Origin: Clostridium sp. BJN0001
GTDB lineage: Bacteria; Bacillota; Clostridia; Clostridiales; Clostridiaceae
Direction of reading: 5' to 3'
Assembly: GCF_022869825.1 (NCBI RefSeq)
Contig: NZ_CP094971.1
Location: 2,557,501 to 2,621,500 of the forward strand
Length of the DNA: 64,000 nucleotides
The stretch's first letter is position 1. Each line of letters starts with the position of its first letter. The notes beneath the pieces are model-generated. The model was not told where the DNA came from, ran no database searches, and saw only the letters and a program-made list of their open reading frames with translations. The position numbers were made by a program, and so were the translations under genes. Below are positions 46,781-56,895 of the stretch, piece by piece.

Positions 46781-49684
46781 TTATACATCTTGCGATAAAA
46801 GATATTTTATTTCATTTTTTGTAAGCTTAGTATTACTCATGCAATAATCAGTATCATTATCTAAAAGATTATTAAACATACTGCTTTTTTCTTCTTTTAG
46901 CTTTAATATTTTTTCTTCTATTGTATCTTTTGATATTATCTTTATTACCTCTACATCATTTTTCTGTCCTATTCTATACGCTCTATCTGTTGCTTGATTT
47001 TCTACTGCAGGATTCCACCACGGATCAAAATGAATAACAACCTGTGCTGATGTTAAATTAAGTCCTGTTCCTCCTGCCTTTAGCGATATTAAAAATATAT
47101 CTGCATCATTAGTGTTATTAAATCTTTCACATAAATTCACTCTTTCAGAAGCTTTTGTTGAACCATCTAAATAGAAATATGATTTATTATCTTTGTCGAG
47201 TTTTTCTTTAAGTTTTTTTAAAACAGTTGTAAACTGTGAAAAAATAAGCACCTTCTTATTGCTTTTCTTACACATATCTATAATCTCTAAAACTTTATTA
47301 ATTTTACTACTTCCGCCTTTATATGTATCATCAATAATTGATGGGTCTAACGCAATCTGCCTAAGCTTTGTCAAAAATGATAATATGGATATCTGATTTG
47401 TCATTCCTTCAGATTCTTTTATGATTTTTTTTAAACTTAACTTATAGTATCTTTTCTGCTCTTTTGTCATTTCAACATAAAATGTTCTTTCAATTTTATC
47501 AGGTAGTTCTTTTAAAACCTGAGATTTAGTTCTTCTTAAAATAAATGGTTTTATCATGATTTTTAGATATTTAATCTGATTTTCATCTCCATTTAAAAAC
47601 CTTGTTTTAAATTCCTTTTCTGAAAATAAATATCCTTCCTTTAAAAAATCAAATATACTCCATATCTCTAAATAATTATTTTCTATCGGCGTTCCAGTTA
47701 GTGCAAATCTTACTTTGCTTTTAATATTTTTTACGCTCTTTGTAACTTTCGATTTATGATTTTTTATAAATTGTGCTTCATCTATAATAAGATTATCAAA
47801 GATGCAGTCTTTATAAAAATCTATATCCATATTAAGAGTTCCATAAGAAGTTATTATCACATTATATGAAGATAAACTTTTTATCATTTTCATACGTTTA
47901 TCTTTACTTCCATGAACACATGCTATTTTTAAAGTAGGTGCAAATTTTTTAAATTCAGCTATCCAATTATAAACAAGTGATGATGGTGTAACTATCATAG
48001 TTTTTTCTTTTCTATTTTTTAAAATAAAGCTTATTATCTGAATGGTTTTCCCAAGGCCCATATCATCAGCAAGTATACCAAAAAGTCCTTTTACTTTTTT
48101 ATTCTGAAGCCATTTTAAGCCTTCTTTCTGATAATTTCTTAAGCTGCCTTTAAAATCTTTTATCGTTGTTTTAAAAATTCTATTTTTCTTATCATCTTTA
48201 TTTATAACATCTATATAATCTACATTTTTAATAGCTTCATCAACCAAATCTTCATATCCTAAAGGTAGACTTATTTTATCTCCTTTATAATTAATTATTT
48301 TTAAGAAGTTCATAAATTTCCTTATATTTTCATCATTAAAATCAAGGAAATTATAATTGTTAAATCTATAAAATTCTTTTCCCTCTGAAAAACTATCAAG
48401 TGCAGAATTCCATTCATCATTTTCTATGTTAGAAATATTTAAATCAAACTTTAATTTATCTTCTTCATCTTCCAGTTTAGCTATAATATCATCAGCATCC
48501 AGCACTTTTATTTCACCAATATCTTTGGATGTTTTAATATCACATAAGTTCGATATGTTACTTTTTATAAGCTCTATCAGACTTTCATCTTCACCTACAA
48601 AATAATATAAATCATCTTTTTTAGTAAAACTATTTAAGAATAAAATTTCCTCTATTTTTTTTACTTTTGCTGATTTTTTCAAAGATGCTTTTTCCTTAGG
48701 AATATTAAATTCACAGTATAATTTTTCATTATCTTTTTTAAAATATAGATTAAATTTATACTCTTCTGACACCATATCAATCACATCATCATTTATCTTA
48801 AGTTTTCCGATTCTTCTTAAAGCTTTTATTACCTTTTGAGCTGAACTTTTCTTTATGTAGCAGTAGTGTCTTTCATGAAGGACATCATAAAATGGGGTAT
48901 ATAATTTATATTGCTTTATAGAAGGCAGGTAAATACATCGATTATATAAAAATACTGATTTTTCAGTGTTTAACGCTTCAATTTTTGTCTTAAAGGTCTG
49001 TAACTTTATCCGTTCATCTTCCAGTTTAATAGTAAAATTAAGAGGAATATTTTCATTTTTTATCTTAGAAATATATTCAGAATTTATCTTCATAGCAAAA
49101 TCTATATAAGTACATTCCATCAATATATTTCTAATATCTTCATCTTTAATTTTAAAATTAGTATTTTCAAGTATTCTTAAAAGATTTTCATTCTTTTTTA
49201 GAAAATCACCTTTATAATTTTCTATATATTTTTTAAGAGCCATAGGACTTGCTATTTTAGTTCTCTCATTTCCTATTAAAAACAAAATAGCATCAAATTT
49301 ATATGGAGAATTAAACTTTTCTTCAAGCCTAAGTTCCACTTTTATATTTTCGTTTTTATTTAAAGTATAATCTTCACCCTCTGTTAGCTTTAATAAAGTG
49401 GCAATTATATGTTCACATATAAAATTTCCAGAATATCTTTTTGCCTCTTCAGATAGCTCACAATTACATATAAAATCAATTTGTTGAGTAGCTTCATTTA
49501 TTCTTATTTGAGTAAAATATGATTTTGATTTATCATAAACTCTTCCATATATATTAGTAAAACCGTCTGTTTCTTTTACCTCTACAGACTTAACATTTTC
49601 ATTTAGAAGATGTTTTTTCCCCTTTTTGTAGCTTATACTAAATTTGTCTTTTAAAATATTCTTTATTACTATTTTAAGATTCAC
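46781..49684 (-). CDS. SNF2-family helicase with SWIM zinc finger
   Basis: The 967-residue protein has an N-terminal SWIM finger (CNC ... CEHI, about residues 73-98), a long middle region, then SNF2 ATPase motifs: ILADDMGLGKTIQI (Walker A), LIIDEAQFIKN (motif II), ALTGTPIENN (III), and the helicase C lobe with SLKAGGTGLNLTSAQ and QATDRAYRIGQ. It is a double-stranded DNA translocase of the bacterial RapA/SNF2 group, role unknown. No restriction or defence genes adjoin it. Confidence 0.93.
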   Translation of the reverse strand: MNLKIVIKNILKDKFSISYKKGKKHLLNENVKSVEVKETDGFTNIYGRVYDKSKSYFTQIRINEATQQIDFICNCELSEEAKRYSGNFICEHIIATLLKLTEGEDYTLNKNENIKVELRLEEKFNSPYKFDAILFLIGNERTKIASPMALKKYIENYKGDFLKKNENLLRILENTNFKIKDEDIRNILMECTYIDFAMKINSEYISKIKNENIPLNFTIKLEDERIKLQTFKTKIEALNTEKSVFLYNRCIYLPSIKQYKLYTPFYDVLHERHYCYIKKSSAQKVIKALRRIGKLKINDDVIDMVSEEYKFNLYFKKDNEKLYCEFNIPKEKASLKKSAKVKKIEEILFLNSFTKKDDLYYFVGEDESLIELIKSNISNLCDIKTSKDIGEIKVLDADDIIAKLEDEEDKLKFDLNISNIENDEWNSALDSFSEGKEFYRFNNYNFLDFNDENIRKFMNFLKIINYKGDKISLPLGYEDLVDEAIKNVDYIDVINKDDKKNRIFKTTIKDFKGSLRNYQKEGLKWLQNKKVKGLFGILADDMGLGKTIQIISFILKNRKEKTMIVTPSSLVYNWIAEFKKFAPTLKIACVHGSKDKRMKMIKSLSSYNVIITSYGTLNMDIDFYKDCIFDNLIIDEAQFIKNHKSKVTKSVKNIKSKVRFALTGTPIENNYLEIWSIFDFLKEGYLFSEKEFKTRFLNGDENQIKYLKIMIKPFILRRTKSQVLKELPDKIERTFYVEMTKEQKRYYKLSLKKIIKESEGMTNQISILSFLTKLRQIALDPSIIDDTYKGGSSKINKVLEIIDMCKKSNKKVLIFSQFTTVLKKLKEKLDKDNKSYFYLDGSTKASERVNLCERFNNTNDADIFLISLKAGGTGLNLTSAQVVIHFDPWWNPAVENQATDRAYRIGQKNDVEVIKIISKDTIEEKILKLKEEKSSMFNNLLDNDTDYCMSNTKLTKNEIKYLLSQDV

Positions 49685-49798
49685 ATAGTCACCCCCTAAG
49701 CCTTATCGTAATATTATCTACTAAAAGCAATTTAACATAAAATTATTTTACCATAAATATTATGTTCTTAGAATTTGATATTTATTTTTTACGCAAAA

Positions 49799-49832
49799 TG
49801 AGCTTTGCACTAATTATTTAATGCAAAGCTCA
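49799..49832 (-). terminator. Terminator of the cytidylate-kinase-like gene
   Basis: TGAGCTTTGCA and TGCAAAGCTCA form an 11-bp stem. On the minus strand TTTTGCGTAAAAAA follows. Confidence 0.7.
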
Positions 49833-49885
49833 ATACTACATTTAAAATATCTAATTTATAAACACTTTTATATACTTAATTACTT

Positions 49886-50515
49886 CTATTTATCGCCAAA
49901 TTTTATTTTTATTATTTCTTTAATTGTCTCTACACACTGTTCTCTTCCTAATTTATCACTATTTAATACCACATCATAATTTAAAGGTTCAGTCCAATCT
50001 AGTCCTCCTGAATAATAATTATAATATTGAGAACGATATTTATCTGTGCTACGTACAATTTCCTTTGCTCGTTCTGTAGATACATGCATTTTATTCTTAA
50101 TAGATTCTGTGCATGTCTCATATGGTGCTTTAATATAAACTTTAAGAACGTTTGGGTAATCTATTAAAATTTGATCTGCACATTTACCAATAATAATACA
50201 GCTTTCAGTTTTAGCAAGACTTTTAATTATTTCTGCCTGAATTTTAAAAAGATTGTTATCAGATATAAATTTTTTCTCTTGTGGTTCAATAACAAGGGCT
50301 CGTGGCAATCTTCTTAAAAAATTTGCAATATATTTTCCCCTTAACCTCTCATCAGTTTCAACAAACATACTTTCATCTATTCCACTCTTGTCAGACGCCA
50401 TTGTAATAATTTCTCTATCATAGCACGGAATATTTAATTCATCTGATAGTCTTGTCCCAATATATTTACCACCACTTCCAAATCCTCTAGCAATTGTAAT
50501 TACATAATTCTGCAT
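49886..50515 (-). CDS. Cytidylate kinase-like family protein
   Basis: The 209-residue protein starts MQNYVITIARGFGSGGKYIG with a modified P-loop, followed by YDREIITMAS, IIIGKCADQIL and the Lid-like STERAKEIVRSTDKYRSQYYNYY. It belongs to the cytidylate-kinase-like family of clostridia, not to canonical Cmk. It is 71 bp downstream of the carbamoylase gene, so it may be the last gene of the pyrimidine operon; a nucleotide or nucleoside substrate is plausible but not shown. Confidence 0.8.
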   Translation of the reverse strand: MQNYVITIARGFGSGGKYIGTRLSDELNIPCYDREIITMASDKSGIDESMFVETDERLRGKYIANFLRRLPRALVIEPQEKKFISDNNLFKIQAEIIKSLAKTESCIIIGKCADQILIDYPNVLKVYIKAPYETCTESIKNKMHVSTERAKEIVRSTDKYRSQYYNYYSGGLDWTEPLNYDVVLNSDKLGREQCVETIKEIIKIKFGDK

Positions 50516-50586
50516 CTTTTCCCCTCCCCATATAGTATTTGGGTAAAATCTTTCTATTATTTTTATAATCTTGGGGTTATGATTAA

Positions 50587-51849
50587 TTAATCATTATCAG
50601 CTTTTAAAATTGCATTAAGCATAACCGATGCTCCTTCTGTACAATGTTCTGGCTTTGAATATTCTGGTTCACAATGAGATAATCCATCTTTTGACTGTAC
50701 GAAAATCATAGTTGTTGGAATCATATAAGATGCAAACTGTGCATCATGTCCAGCTCCTGAATGAATATATTGATGAGATATGTCAAGTTCTTCGGCAGAC
50801 TCTTTTACGTAGCTAACTAACTTTTTATTCCAATATACTGTATCTCTATTCCATGCTTTTTCAACTTTACAAGTACATCCATCCCATACTTTATCAGCAC
50901 AACTTTTAACAATTTCAAGAACTTTTTCTAACACTTTAGGATCCTCATGTCTAGAATCAAATGAAAAATCAAAATAATCAGGTACACATGTATGTACACA
51001 TGGATGACATACAACTTCACCAGTTGTATATACTAAGTCCTTATATCCTAATTTATCTATTTCTTCATGAAGATAACAAAGAGCTTTTGACGCTGCTAAA
51101 AATGCATCTTTTCTCTTAGGCATTGGAAAAGTTCCTGCATGAGTAGTCTGACCGTAAAATTTTAATCTATAATTAAACATACCAAGTACACAATCAACAA
51201 CTCCTATATTCTTACCATTATCTTCAAGAATTGGTCCTTGTTCAATATGTGTTTCAAACATATACTCATATCTATCAGGTGATAATCTATATTTTTTATC
51301 TCCTTTAAATCCAGATTTTTCAAGAGCTTCTCCAAAAGTGCTTTTCTTATCAACAATACTCTTCGAATTCATCATGTCTTCATATCTGAATCCAGTTTTT
51401 ATATCTTCTGGTAAATAATCATAACATACAATTCCCGAACACATCATTGCTGGTGGGTATAAAGAACCTTCCTCATTTGTCCAAATCATTGCAGTTAATG
51501 GATGTTTATGTGGAATATTTTTTTCTACAACTGTTTCAAGCACTTCCATTGCAGACATAACTCCAAGTATTCCATCATAATTTCCACCATTTTTAACAGA
51601 ATCAATATGTGATGCCATTACAATTCTCTTAGCATTTTTATCAGAACCAGCAAGTGTAGCATACATATCTCCTAAATCATCTACTTCAATTTCTGCTCCA
51701 ATTGCTTCCATTCTCTTTCTATATTCATTTCTAGCTTTAATTGCTGCTTCTGAAAGAGAATATCTTGTTATTCCACCATGTCCAGCATCTCCATATTTCG
51801 AAAATGTTTCTATTTTATCCTTCATTCTTTCTAAATTACATTTATACAT
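50587..51849 (-). CDS. Zn amidohydrolase: beta-ureidopropionase/N-carbamoyl amino acid hydrolase family
   Basis: The 420-residue M20-family protein has ASHIDSVKNGGNYDG (metal His/Asp), WTNEEGSLYPP (catalytic Glu), EQGPILEDNG, GTFPMPKRKDAF and HSGAGHDAQF. Relatives hydrolyse N-carbamoyl-beta-alanine, N-carbamoyl amino acids or allantoate. In this operon, after reductase and dihydropyrimidinase, the third step of uracil degradation (to beta-alanine, CO2 and NH3) is the best reading. Confidence 0.88.
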   Translation of the reverse strand: MYKCNLERMKDKIETFSKYGDAGHGGITRYSLSEAAIKARNEYRKRMEAIGAEIEVDDLGDMYATLAGSDKNAKRIVMASHIDSVKNGGNYDGILGVMSAMEVLETVVEKNIPHKHPLTAMIWTNEEGSLYPPAMMCSGIVCYDYLPEDIKTGFRYEDMMNSKSIVDKKSTFGEALEKSGFKGDKKYRLSPDRYEYMFETHIEQGPILEDNGKNIGVVDCVLGMFNYRLKFYGQTTHAGTFPMPKRKDAFLAASKALCYLHEEIDKLGYKDLVYTTGEVVCHPCVHTCVPDYFDFSFDSRHEDPKVLEKVLEIVKSCADKVWDGCTCKVEKAWNRDTVYWNKKLVSYVKESAEELDISHQYIHSGAGHDAQFASYMIPTTMIFVQSKDGLSHCEPEYSKPEHCTEGASVMLNAILKADND

Positions 51850-51875
51850 ATATTAAGCACCTTCCTTTAATAATA

Positions 51876-53396
51876 TTAATTTTCTTTGTTTTTCTTTATT
51901 TCAACTCTTGTTCCTGCTGTAATTGAACCAGTAGGACATACTAATTTACACAATTGACATCCAACACATTTATTTGCATTAAGAATTGGCTGTCCCGTTT
52001 TTTCATCTAAATATATAGCTTGATGTCCTCCATCAAAACATGATAAATAACATCTTCCACAAGAAACACATGTTTTTCGGTTAAATTTAGGATATTGAAT
52101 AGTATTTCGATTTAATACATCTGTTGAAAATACTTTTGGAACTGCTTTTCCAATAATTTCTGACACTGATGAAAAACCTTCAGTTTTCATATAAGTTATC
52201 AGTCCTTCAATCATATCTTCAATTATGCGATAACCATACTGCATTACTGACGTAGTGACCTGAATTGTTCCACAGCCTAAAGCTATAAATTCTGCTGCAT
52301 CTTTCCACGTTTCAATTCCACCCATTCCACTTATTGGTATATTTTTCAATTCACTATTTGTTTTCATATCATATAAAAAACGTAAAGCAATTGGTTTTAC
52401 AGCTTTTCCAGAATATCCACCAACAGCAGATTTTCCATCAACATTAGGTGTTGATACAAAATTATTATATAAATCAACATTCATAATACTTTTTATTGTA
52501 TTAATTGCTGCAATTCCATCAGCTCCTGCTTTAACAGCAGCTAAAGCAGGTATTTCCATATTGGTAATATTAGGAGTCATCTTTGCTAAAATAGGAAGTT
52601 TTGTACCTTTTCTTACTGCTTTCGTATATTTTTCAACTAATTCAGGTTCTGTACCAACATCACTTCCAAGTCCATCCTTTGTCATATTAGGACATGAGAA
52701 ATTACATTCAACTATATCAGCTCCAGCTTGCTCCATTTTTTGTGCAAGATAAGTCCATTCCTCTTCATCTTGTCCCATAATTGATGCAATAATAATTTTT
52801 GTAGGATAATTCTTTTTTAATTTTTTTAAATATGTGATGTTTTCTTCTAATGTATGATCTGAAATTTGTTCAATATTTTTAAAACCAATAAACGGATTAT
52901 TTTCTTTTTCAAGACTTGCAAATCTTGGAGAAACTTCTTTAGGAACAAATTTACCAATTGTTTTAAAAGCTACGCCTGCCCAACCCATATCAAAAGCTTT
53001 TGCTACCATTTCATAATTACTTCCAACAACTGAAGATGATAGAAAAAACGGATTTTCACAATGAACTCCACAAAAGTCAACAGATAAATCTACTTTTATT
53101 GAATCTGAAAGTTTTTTCTCTGTTTTTATAGCATTTGTTTTTATAAAAATTTCTCTTATATTAACTGAACTATCAATTTGATTCCTTCTGCACATTTTCA
53201 TACATGGAGCATCACAGTTTAAACATTCAGCACCTTTTTTTAGTTTTTCACCTGCTCCAACATAATTTTCAAAACGTAATGAACGTATAATATTTGATAC
53301 ATTAATACCTTTTTTACAAGCTTTACTACAGGGAGCATCGTGACATAGAAGACACCTTCCACTCTCACTTTTTATAATCATTTCTTCGTATGCCAT
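51876..53396 (-). CDS. preA: PreA-like dihydropyrimidine dehydrogenase with extra N-terminal Fe-S domain
   Basis: The 506-residue protein has an N-terminal Cys-rich domain (CLLCHDAPCSKACKKG, CLNCDAPCMKMCRR; residues 15-75) like the first domain of dihydropyrimidine dehydrogenase or PreT. A dihydroorotate-dehydrogenase-type FMN barrel follows (CNFSCPNMTKDGLGSDVG, AKMTPNITNM, GYSGKAVKPIALRFLYDM), then two [4Fe-4S] motifs (CVSCGRCYLSC, CVGCQLCKLVCP). It should reduce uracil or thymine. The FAD/NAD(P)H part is absent and no PreT gene is adjacent, so the electron donor is open (ferredoxin possible). Confidence 0.88.
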   Translation of the reverse strand: MAYEEMIIKSESGRCLLCHDAPCSKACKKGINVSNIIRSLRFENYVGAGEKLKKGAECLNCDAPCMKMCRRNQIDSSVNIREIFIKTNAIKTEKKLSDSIKVDLSVDFCGVHCENPFFLSSSVVGSNYEMVAKAFDMGWAGVAFKTIGKFVPKEVSPRFASLEKENNPFIGFKNIEQISDHTLEENITYLKKLKKNYPTKIIIASIMGQDEEEWTYLAQKMEQAGADIVECNFSCPNMTKDGLGSDVGTEPELVEKYTKAVRKGTKLPILAKMTPNITNMEIPALAAVKAGADGIAAINTIKSIMNVDLYNNFVSTPNVDGKSAVGGYSGKAVKPIALRFLYDMKTNSELKNIPISGMGGIETWKDAAEFIALGCGTIQVTTSVMQYGYRIIEDMIEGLITYMKTEGFSSVSEIIGKAVPKVFSTDVLNRNTIQYPKFNRKTCVSCGRCYLSCFDGGHQAIYLDEKTGQPILNANKCVGCQLCKLVCPTGSITAGTRVEIKKNKEN

Positions 53397-53461
53397 AATA
53401 TTAGCCTCCTAATTTCTAATTATTTTTTTATTAAATCATATAAATATCATTTAATTTAAAA

Positions 53462-54826
53462 TTATTTTGGTTGTCTTTTTACATACTTACCAATACCAGG
53501 TTTCCCAACATATTCTCCATTATCATACACAAGCTGTCCTCTTAAATACGTCTGTACTGGATATCCATGAAGTTTTTTGCCTTCCCAAATTGTATGATCA
53601 TAATCAGAATGCATATTGTTAACACTTATTGTAAAATCTTTATCTTTATCATAAATAACAATATCTGCATCTTTTCCTATTGCAATAGCGCCTTTATCCT
53701 TGCATCCAAATATTTTTGCTACATTTGTTGAACATACTTCAACAACTCTTTCAAACGAAAGTTTTCCGTTATTAGCAGCATCAAGCATATATGGATATAG
53801 ATTTTCAACCCCAGCACAACCATTAGGAATCTTTGAGAAATCATCTTTTCCCCAATCCTTCTCATAACTTTGAAATGGGCAGTGATCAGTTGCAACAGTA
53901 TCAATAAATCCTGCTTTTAAAGCAGTCCACAATGCATCTTGACTCTCTTTACCTTTCATAGGTGGAGAACATACAAAGTTACGTCCATCTTCTCTTTTAT
54001 ATACATCGCAAGTAAATTCAAGATATTGAGGGCATGTTTCAATATATATATCCTTGCCTTTCTCTTTAGCCTTAATACATTCCTCAAGTCCTTCTTTATC
54101 TGCCATATGAACAAGATATACAGGTGTATCTAAGTGGCTAGCCCAGTGAACAACTCTCTTATCAGCTTCAGCTTCTACAAATTCTGGTCTACTCATATAG
54201 TGATACCACGCAGATGTCTTTCCTTCTTTTAAATATTGTTCAGTACGAAGATCTATTAAATCCGGATTTTCAGCATGTACATTAATCATTGCACCAAGCT
54301 CTTTTGCCCTAAGCAAAAGAGTTGTTAAAACACCATCATCAACCATCATTTTTTCTTTTTTATATACAAGAAAACATTTAAAACTTGTAATTCCTTCCAA
54401 AACAGCCTGTTTCATCTCATCTAATATTTGACCATCATTAAGATTTGTTATACAACAGTGAAATGCATAGTCACAACAAGCATCTGTTTCAAGTATTTTC
54501 TTTTTAGAGTTAACAAGCCCTAATATAGTTTCACCTTTATGTTGTACTGGATAATCAAAAACTGTAGTTACACCACCACATACAGCTGCTCTTGTTCCTG
54601 CTAAATAACTATCAGCTGAGACTGTACCCCCAAATGGCATTTGCATATGTGTGTGTGCATCTAAAGCACCAGGTAAAACTAATTTTCCATCAGCATTTAC
54701 AACCTTAGTAGCTGTAATATTTAAATTTTCACCAATATCAACAATTTTCCCTTTATTAACAGCAACATCAGCTAAATAACTTCCTGTTGCTGTTACAACA
54801 GTTCCTCCTTTAATTAATAAATCCAT
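53462..54826 (-). CDS. hydA: Dihydropyrimidinase (D-hydantoinase)
   Basis: The 454-residue cyclic amidohydrolase has DAHTHMQMPFGGT (metal His pair), the carboxylated Lys in GITSFKCFLVYK, INVHAENPDL, VYLVHMADKEG and VATDHCPF, and ends with the family's YDNGEYVG tail. It opens dihydrouracil or dihydrothymine to N-carbamoyl-beta-amino acids. It lies 65 bp upstream of the PreA-like gene in the same operon. Confidence 0.93.
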   Translation of the reverse strand: MDLLIKGGTVVTATGSYLADVAVNKGKIVDIGENLNITATKVVNADGKLVLPGALDAHTHMQMPFGGTVSADSYLAGTRAAVCGGVTTVFDYPVQHKGETILGLVNSKKKILETDACCDYAFHCCITNLNDGQILDEMKQAVLEGITSFKCFLVYKKEKMMVDDGVLTTLLLRAKELGAMINVHAENPDLIDLRTEQYLKEGKTSAWYHYMSRPEFVEAEADKRVVHWASHLDTPVYLVHMADKEGLEECIKAKEKGKDIYIETCPQYLEFTCDVYKREDGRNFVCSPPMKGKESQDALWTALKAGFIDTVATDHCPFQSYEKDWGKDDFSKIPNGCAGVENLYPYMLDAANNGKLSFERVVEVCSTNVAKIFGCKDKGAIAIGKDADIVIYDKDKDFTISVNNMHSDYDHTIWEGKKLHGYPVQTYLRGQLVYDNGEYVGKPGIGKYVKRQPK

Positions 54827-54881
54827 ACTATAAACACCCCTATTTCTATCTTTTTACTAAACTAATAAATATTAATTAACT

Positions 54882-55997
54882 TTAGCCCTGAAAATTTTTA
54901 TGCTTATATACAAGTGTAAGTCCTGATCTTTGGAATATTTGTGCTATCTCTACAAGATCCATTCCACTAGCATCTGCAACAGCCATATTAGTAGGCCATG
55001 TTACACCAAAATCAACAGTTCCGTTATTTACTGCAGTAGTTTCAGAAATATCTCCACCACCAGATATTATGTTAACTTTTAGTCCAGCATCTTTATAATA
55101 TCCTTTTGCATTTGCTACAAAATATCCCATAAATTGAGCATCTGGCAACCATTTTAACTGTATGCTTACTTCATTTTTTTCAACACTGAATTTTCCATCA
55201 GAAGCTTTTGCCGCATTATAATATGAGCTATCACGAATATCATCAAGAGTTAAACTTTTAAATTTTTCTTGAGCTGATGAATCATCTAATGTTACATATT
55301 TCTTTGCAATATCTAATGTCTGTTGCATTGCAGTATCGTTAATTTTCCCTATATCTTCTAAAACATCATTGCCTGACATATCTTTTTTAACAAGCTTTGC
55401 TACTTCATCTGCCATATATTTTTGATGCTCTTTGGAAACAGAAGAACCTGCTTCATAACATATTTGAGCTGCTTCCTCCGGATGTTCAACTCCATATTCC
55501 CATCCTTTTAAAGATGCATATAAAAATGCTTTTACTGTATTTGGGTTCTCACGTGCAAACTTTTTAGTGCAAAAAATATTGTCCTCAAGCATTGCAACTC
55601 CTTCATCATTCATATCAATGATTCCTACCTCATCCCCATAACCATATCCGCCATCATAATTATTCTTTACAAGACCAAGCTCATTGTATGTCATTGCCGA
55701 TGCAAGAGTGCTTGAATCATCATCAAAAGAATCCATTGTAAAATCTTGACTTAAATAATCGGTTGGAAGATTATATTTTGCTAATAAAGCTTTAACCTCA
55801 TATTCATTTCCAAGTCCCCAATTGCTAACTTTACTTTCACCTGCTGCTTTTTTAATAATTTCTTCTTTGCTTAATTCTCCTGATCCTGAAGATGTACTAG
55901 CAGTTGATTTTTTATCAGATCCGCATCCTACCATCATTGAAATTGACATTGTTGCAGCCACAATTATCCCTAATAATTTTACTGTTCTTTTTTTCAT
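54882..55997 (-). CDS. NMT1/THI5-like ABC substrate-binding lipoprotein with permuted lobes
   Basis: The 371-residue protein has a lipoprotein signal (lipobox MMVGC, Cys25). In NMT1/THI5-type binding proteins the segment VSIQLKWLPDAQFMGYFVA is normally just after the signal, and the SAMTYNELGLV segment much later. Here the order is reversed: VSNWGLGNEYEVKALL at 57, SAMTYNELGLV near 100, and VSIQLKWLPDAQF only at about 277, with the protein ending KHKNFQG exactly where a normal protein would go on to KVSNWG. Both lobes are complete. It should bind a pyrimidine or related ring compound for the adjacent permeases. Confidence 0.88.
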   Translation of the reverse strand: MKKRTVKLLGIIVAATMSISMMVGCGSDKKSTASTSSGSGELSKEEIIKKAAGESKVSNWGLGNEYEVKALLAKYNLPTDYLSQDFTMDSFDDDSSTLASAMTYNELGLVKNNYDGGYGYGDEVGIIDMNDEGVAMLEDNIFCTKKFARENPNTVKAFLYASLKGWEYGVEHPEEAAQICYEAGSSVSKEHQKYMADEVAKLVKKDMSGNDVLEDIGKINDTAMQQTLDIAKKYVTLDDSSAQEKFKSLTLDDIRDSSYYNAAKASDGKFSVEKNEVSIQLKWLPDAQFMGYFVANAKGYYKDAGLKVNIISGGGDISETTAVNNGTVDFGVTWPTNMAVADASGMDLVEIAQIFQRSGLTLVYKHKNFQG

Positions 55998-56051
55998 GTT
56001 AATTCCTCCTTATTTTCTGATATAAGCTTTTTTATAATTCATTTTTTAAAA

Positions 56052-56894
56052 CTAATGATAATATTTTTTAAAAATAATATTTTCTATAATTACCAAAATA
56101 ACATATGAAATAATACCTATAGCACACGCTATTACAATATATGCCCACGCTGTAGGATACTGCGCAAGAACAATATTTTCTCTTATCTGTCTTCCTACAC
56201 CTATGATATATTCTGCAAAGTATTCACTTACAATAGCAGTCATAATACTTGCAGGAACTGCTACTTTTAAAGCAACAAAAATATATGGAATTGAATTTGG
56301 AATACAAAGTTTAAATAAAACCACTCTTTTCTTAGCTGCATATGTGTCCATCAAATCCTCTGAATATGGTTTTAATTCTGTTAAACCACGATATGCATTA
56401 AGACACATATTAGCTGCTGAAATAAGCATAACTACAATAATTTTTGCTATCATACTTCGTATATTTGCATCACTTGATATTCCTTTTGTCCAATTATTAA
56501 AAACAGGTGCAAGTGCTACTACTGGAATTGATGCAAAAGCACCAAGTACACTTAATCCCCCTTTGCCGATTCTCGGAAACAGTGCAGCGATAACTGCTCC
56601 TCCATATCCAAGTAAACTCCCAAAAAATAAACCTAAAAGTGCGACAATCATTGTAGCAACAACATTCTTATATATATTTCCTACATTATCAGCTATAATG
56701 CTGCCAATTCTATCAAGTAATGGCAGTGTAAATGTATCTGTACTTAATAGCTTGTGCAGAATCTGTGTCTGCCATAAAATAACAATTATTACACTTAATA
56801 TAATTGGAAGAACAATAGCAGACATAGCTTGAACTTTCTCATTTTGCTCTAACCTGCGGTATAAACTTTTTTTTCTTTTTATTTTCTGCTGCAT
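56052..56894 (-). CDS. ABC transporter permease (SsuC/ThiX-like)
   Basis: The 280-residue membrane protein has six hydrophobic segments and the EAA loop YAAKKRVVLFKLCIPNSIPYIFVALK that contacts the ATPase. It is 2 bp from a second permease gene and 55 bp upstream of the binding-protein gene. Together they form a heterodimeric importer channel. Confidence 0.92.
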   Translation of the reverse strand: MQQKIKRKKSLYRRLEQNEKVQAMSAIVLPIILSVIIVILWQTQILHKLLSTDTFTLPLLDRIGSIIADNVGNIYKNVVATMIVALLGLFFGSLLGYGGAVIAALFPRIGKGGLSVLGAFASIPVVALAPVFNNWTKGISSDANIRSMIAKIIVVMLISAANMCLNAYRGLTELKPYSEDLMDTYAAKKRVVLFKLCIPNSIPYIFVALKVAVPASIMTAIVSEYFAEYIIGVGRQIRENIVLAQYPTAWAYIVIACAIGIISYVILVIIENIIFKKYYH

Positions 56895-56895
56895 A

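Noticed and set aside
46781-49684. SNF2 helicase as part of a phage-defence island
   Set aside because: No nuclease, methyltransferase partner or other defence gene is next to it; the neighbouring methyltransferase looks like a small-molecule enzyme.
53719-53904. Antisense and alternate-frame ORFs inside large genes (for example 56203-56832, 60356-60658, 36908-37249)
   Set aside because: Each lies fully within a well-supported gene on the other strand or frame and has no ribosome site or recognisable domain.
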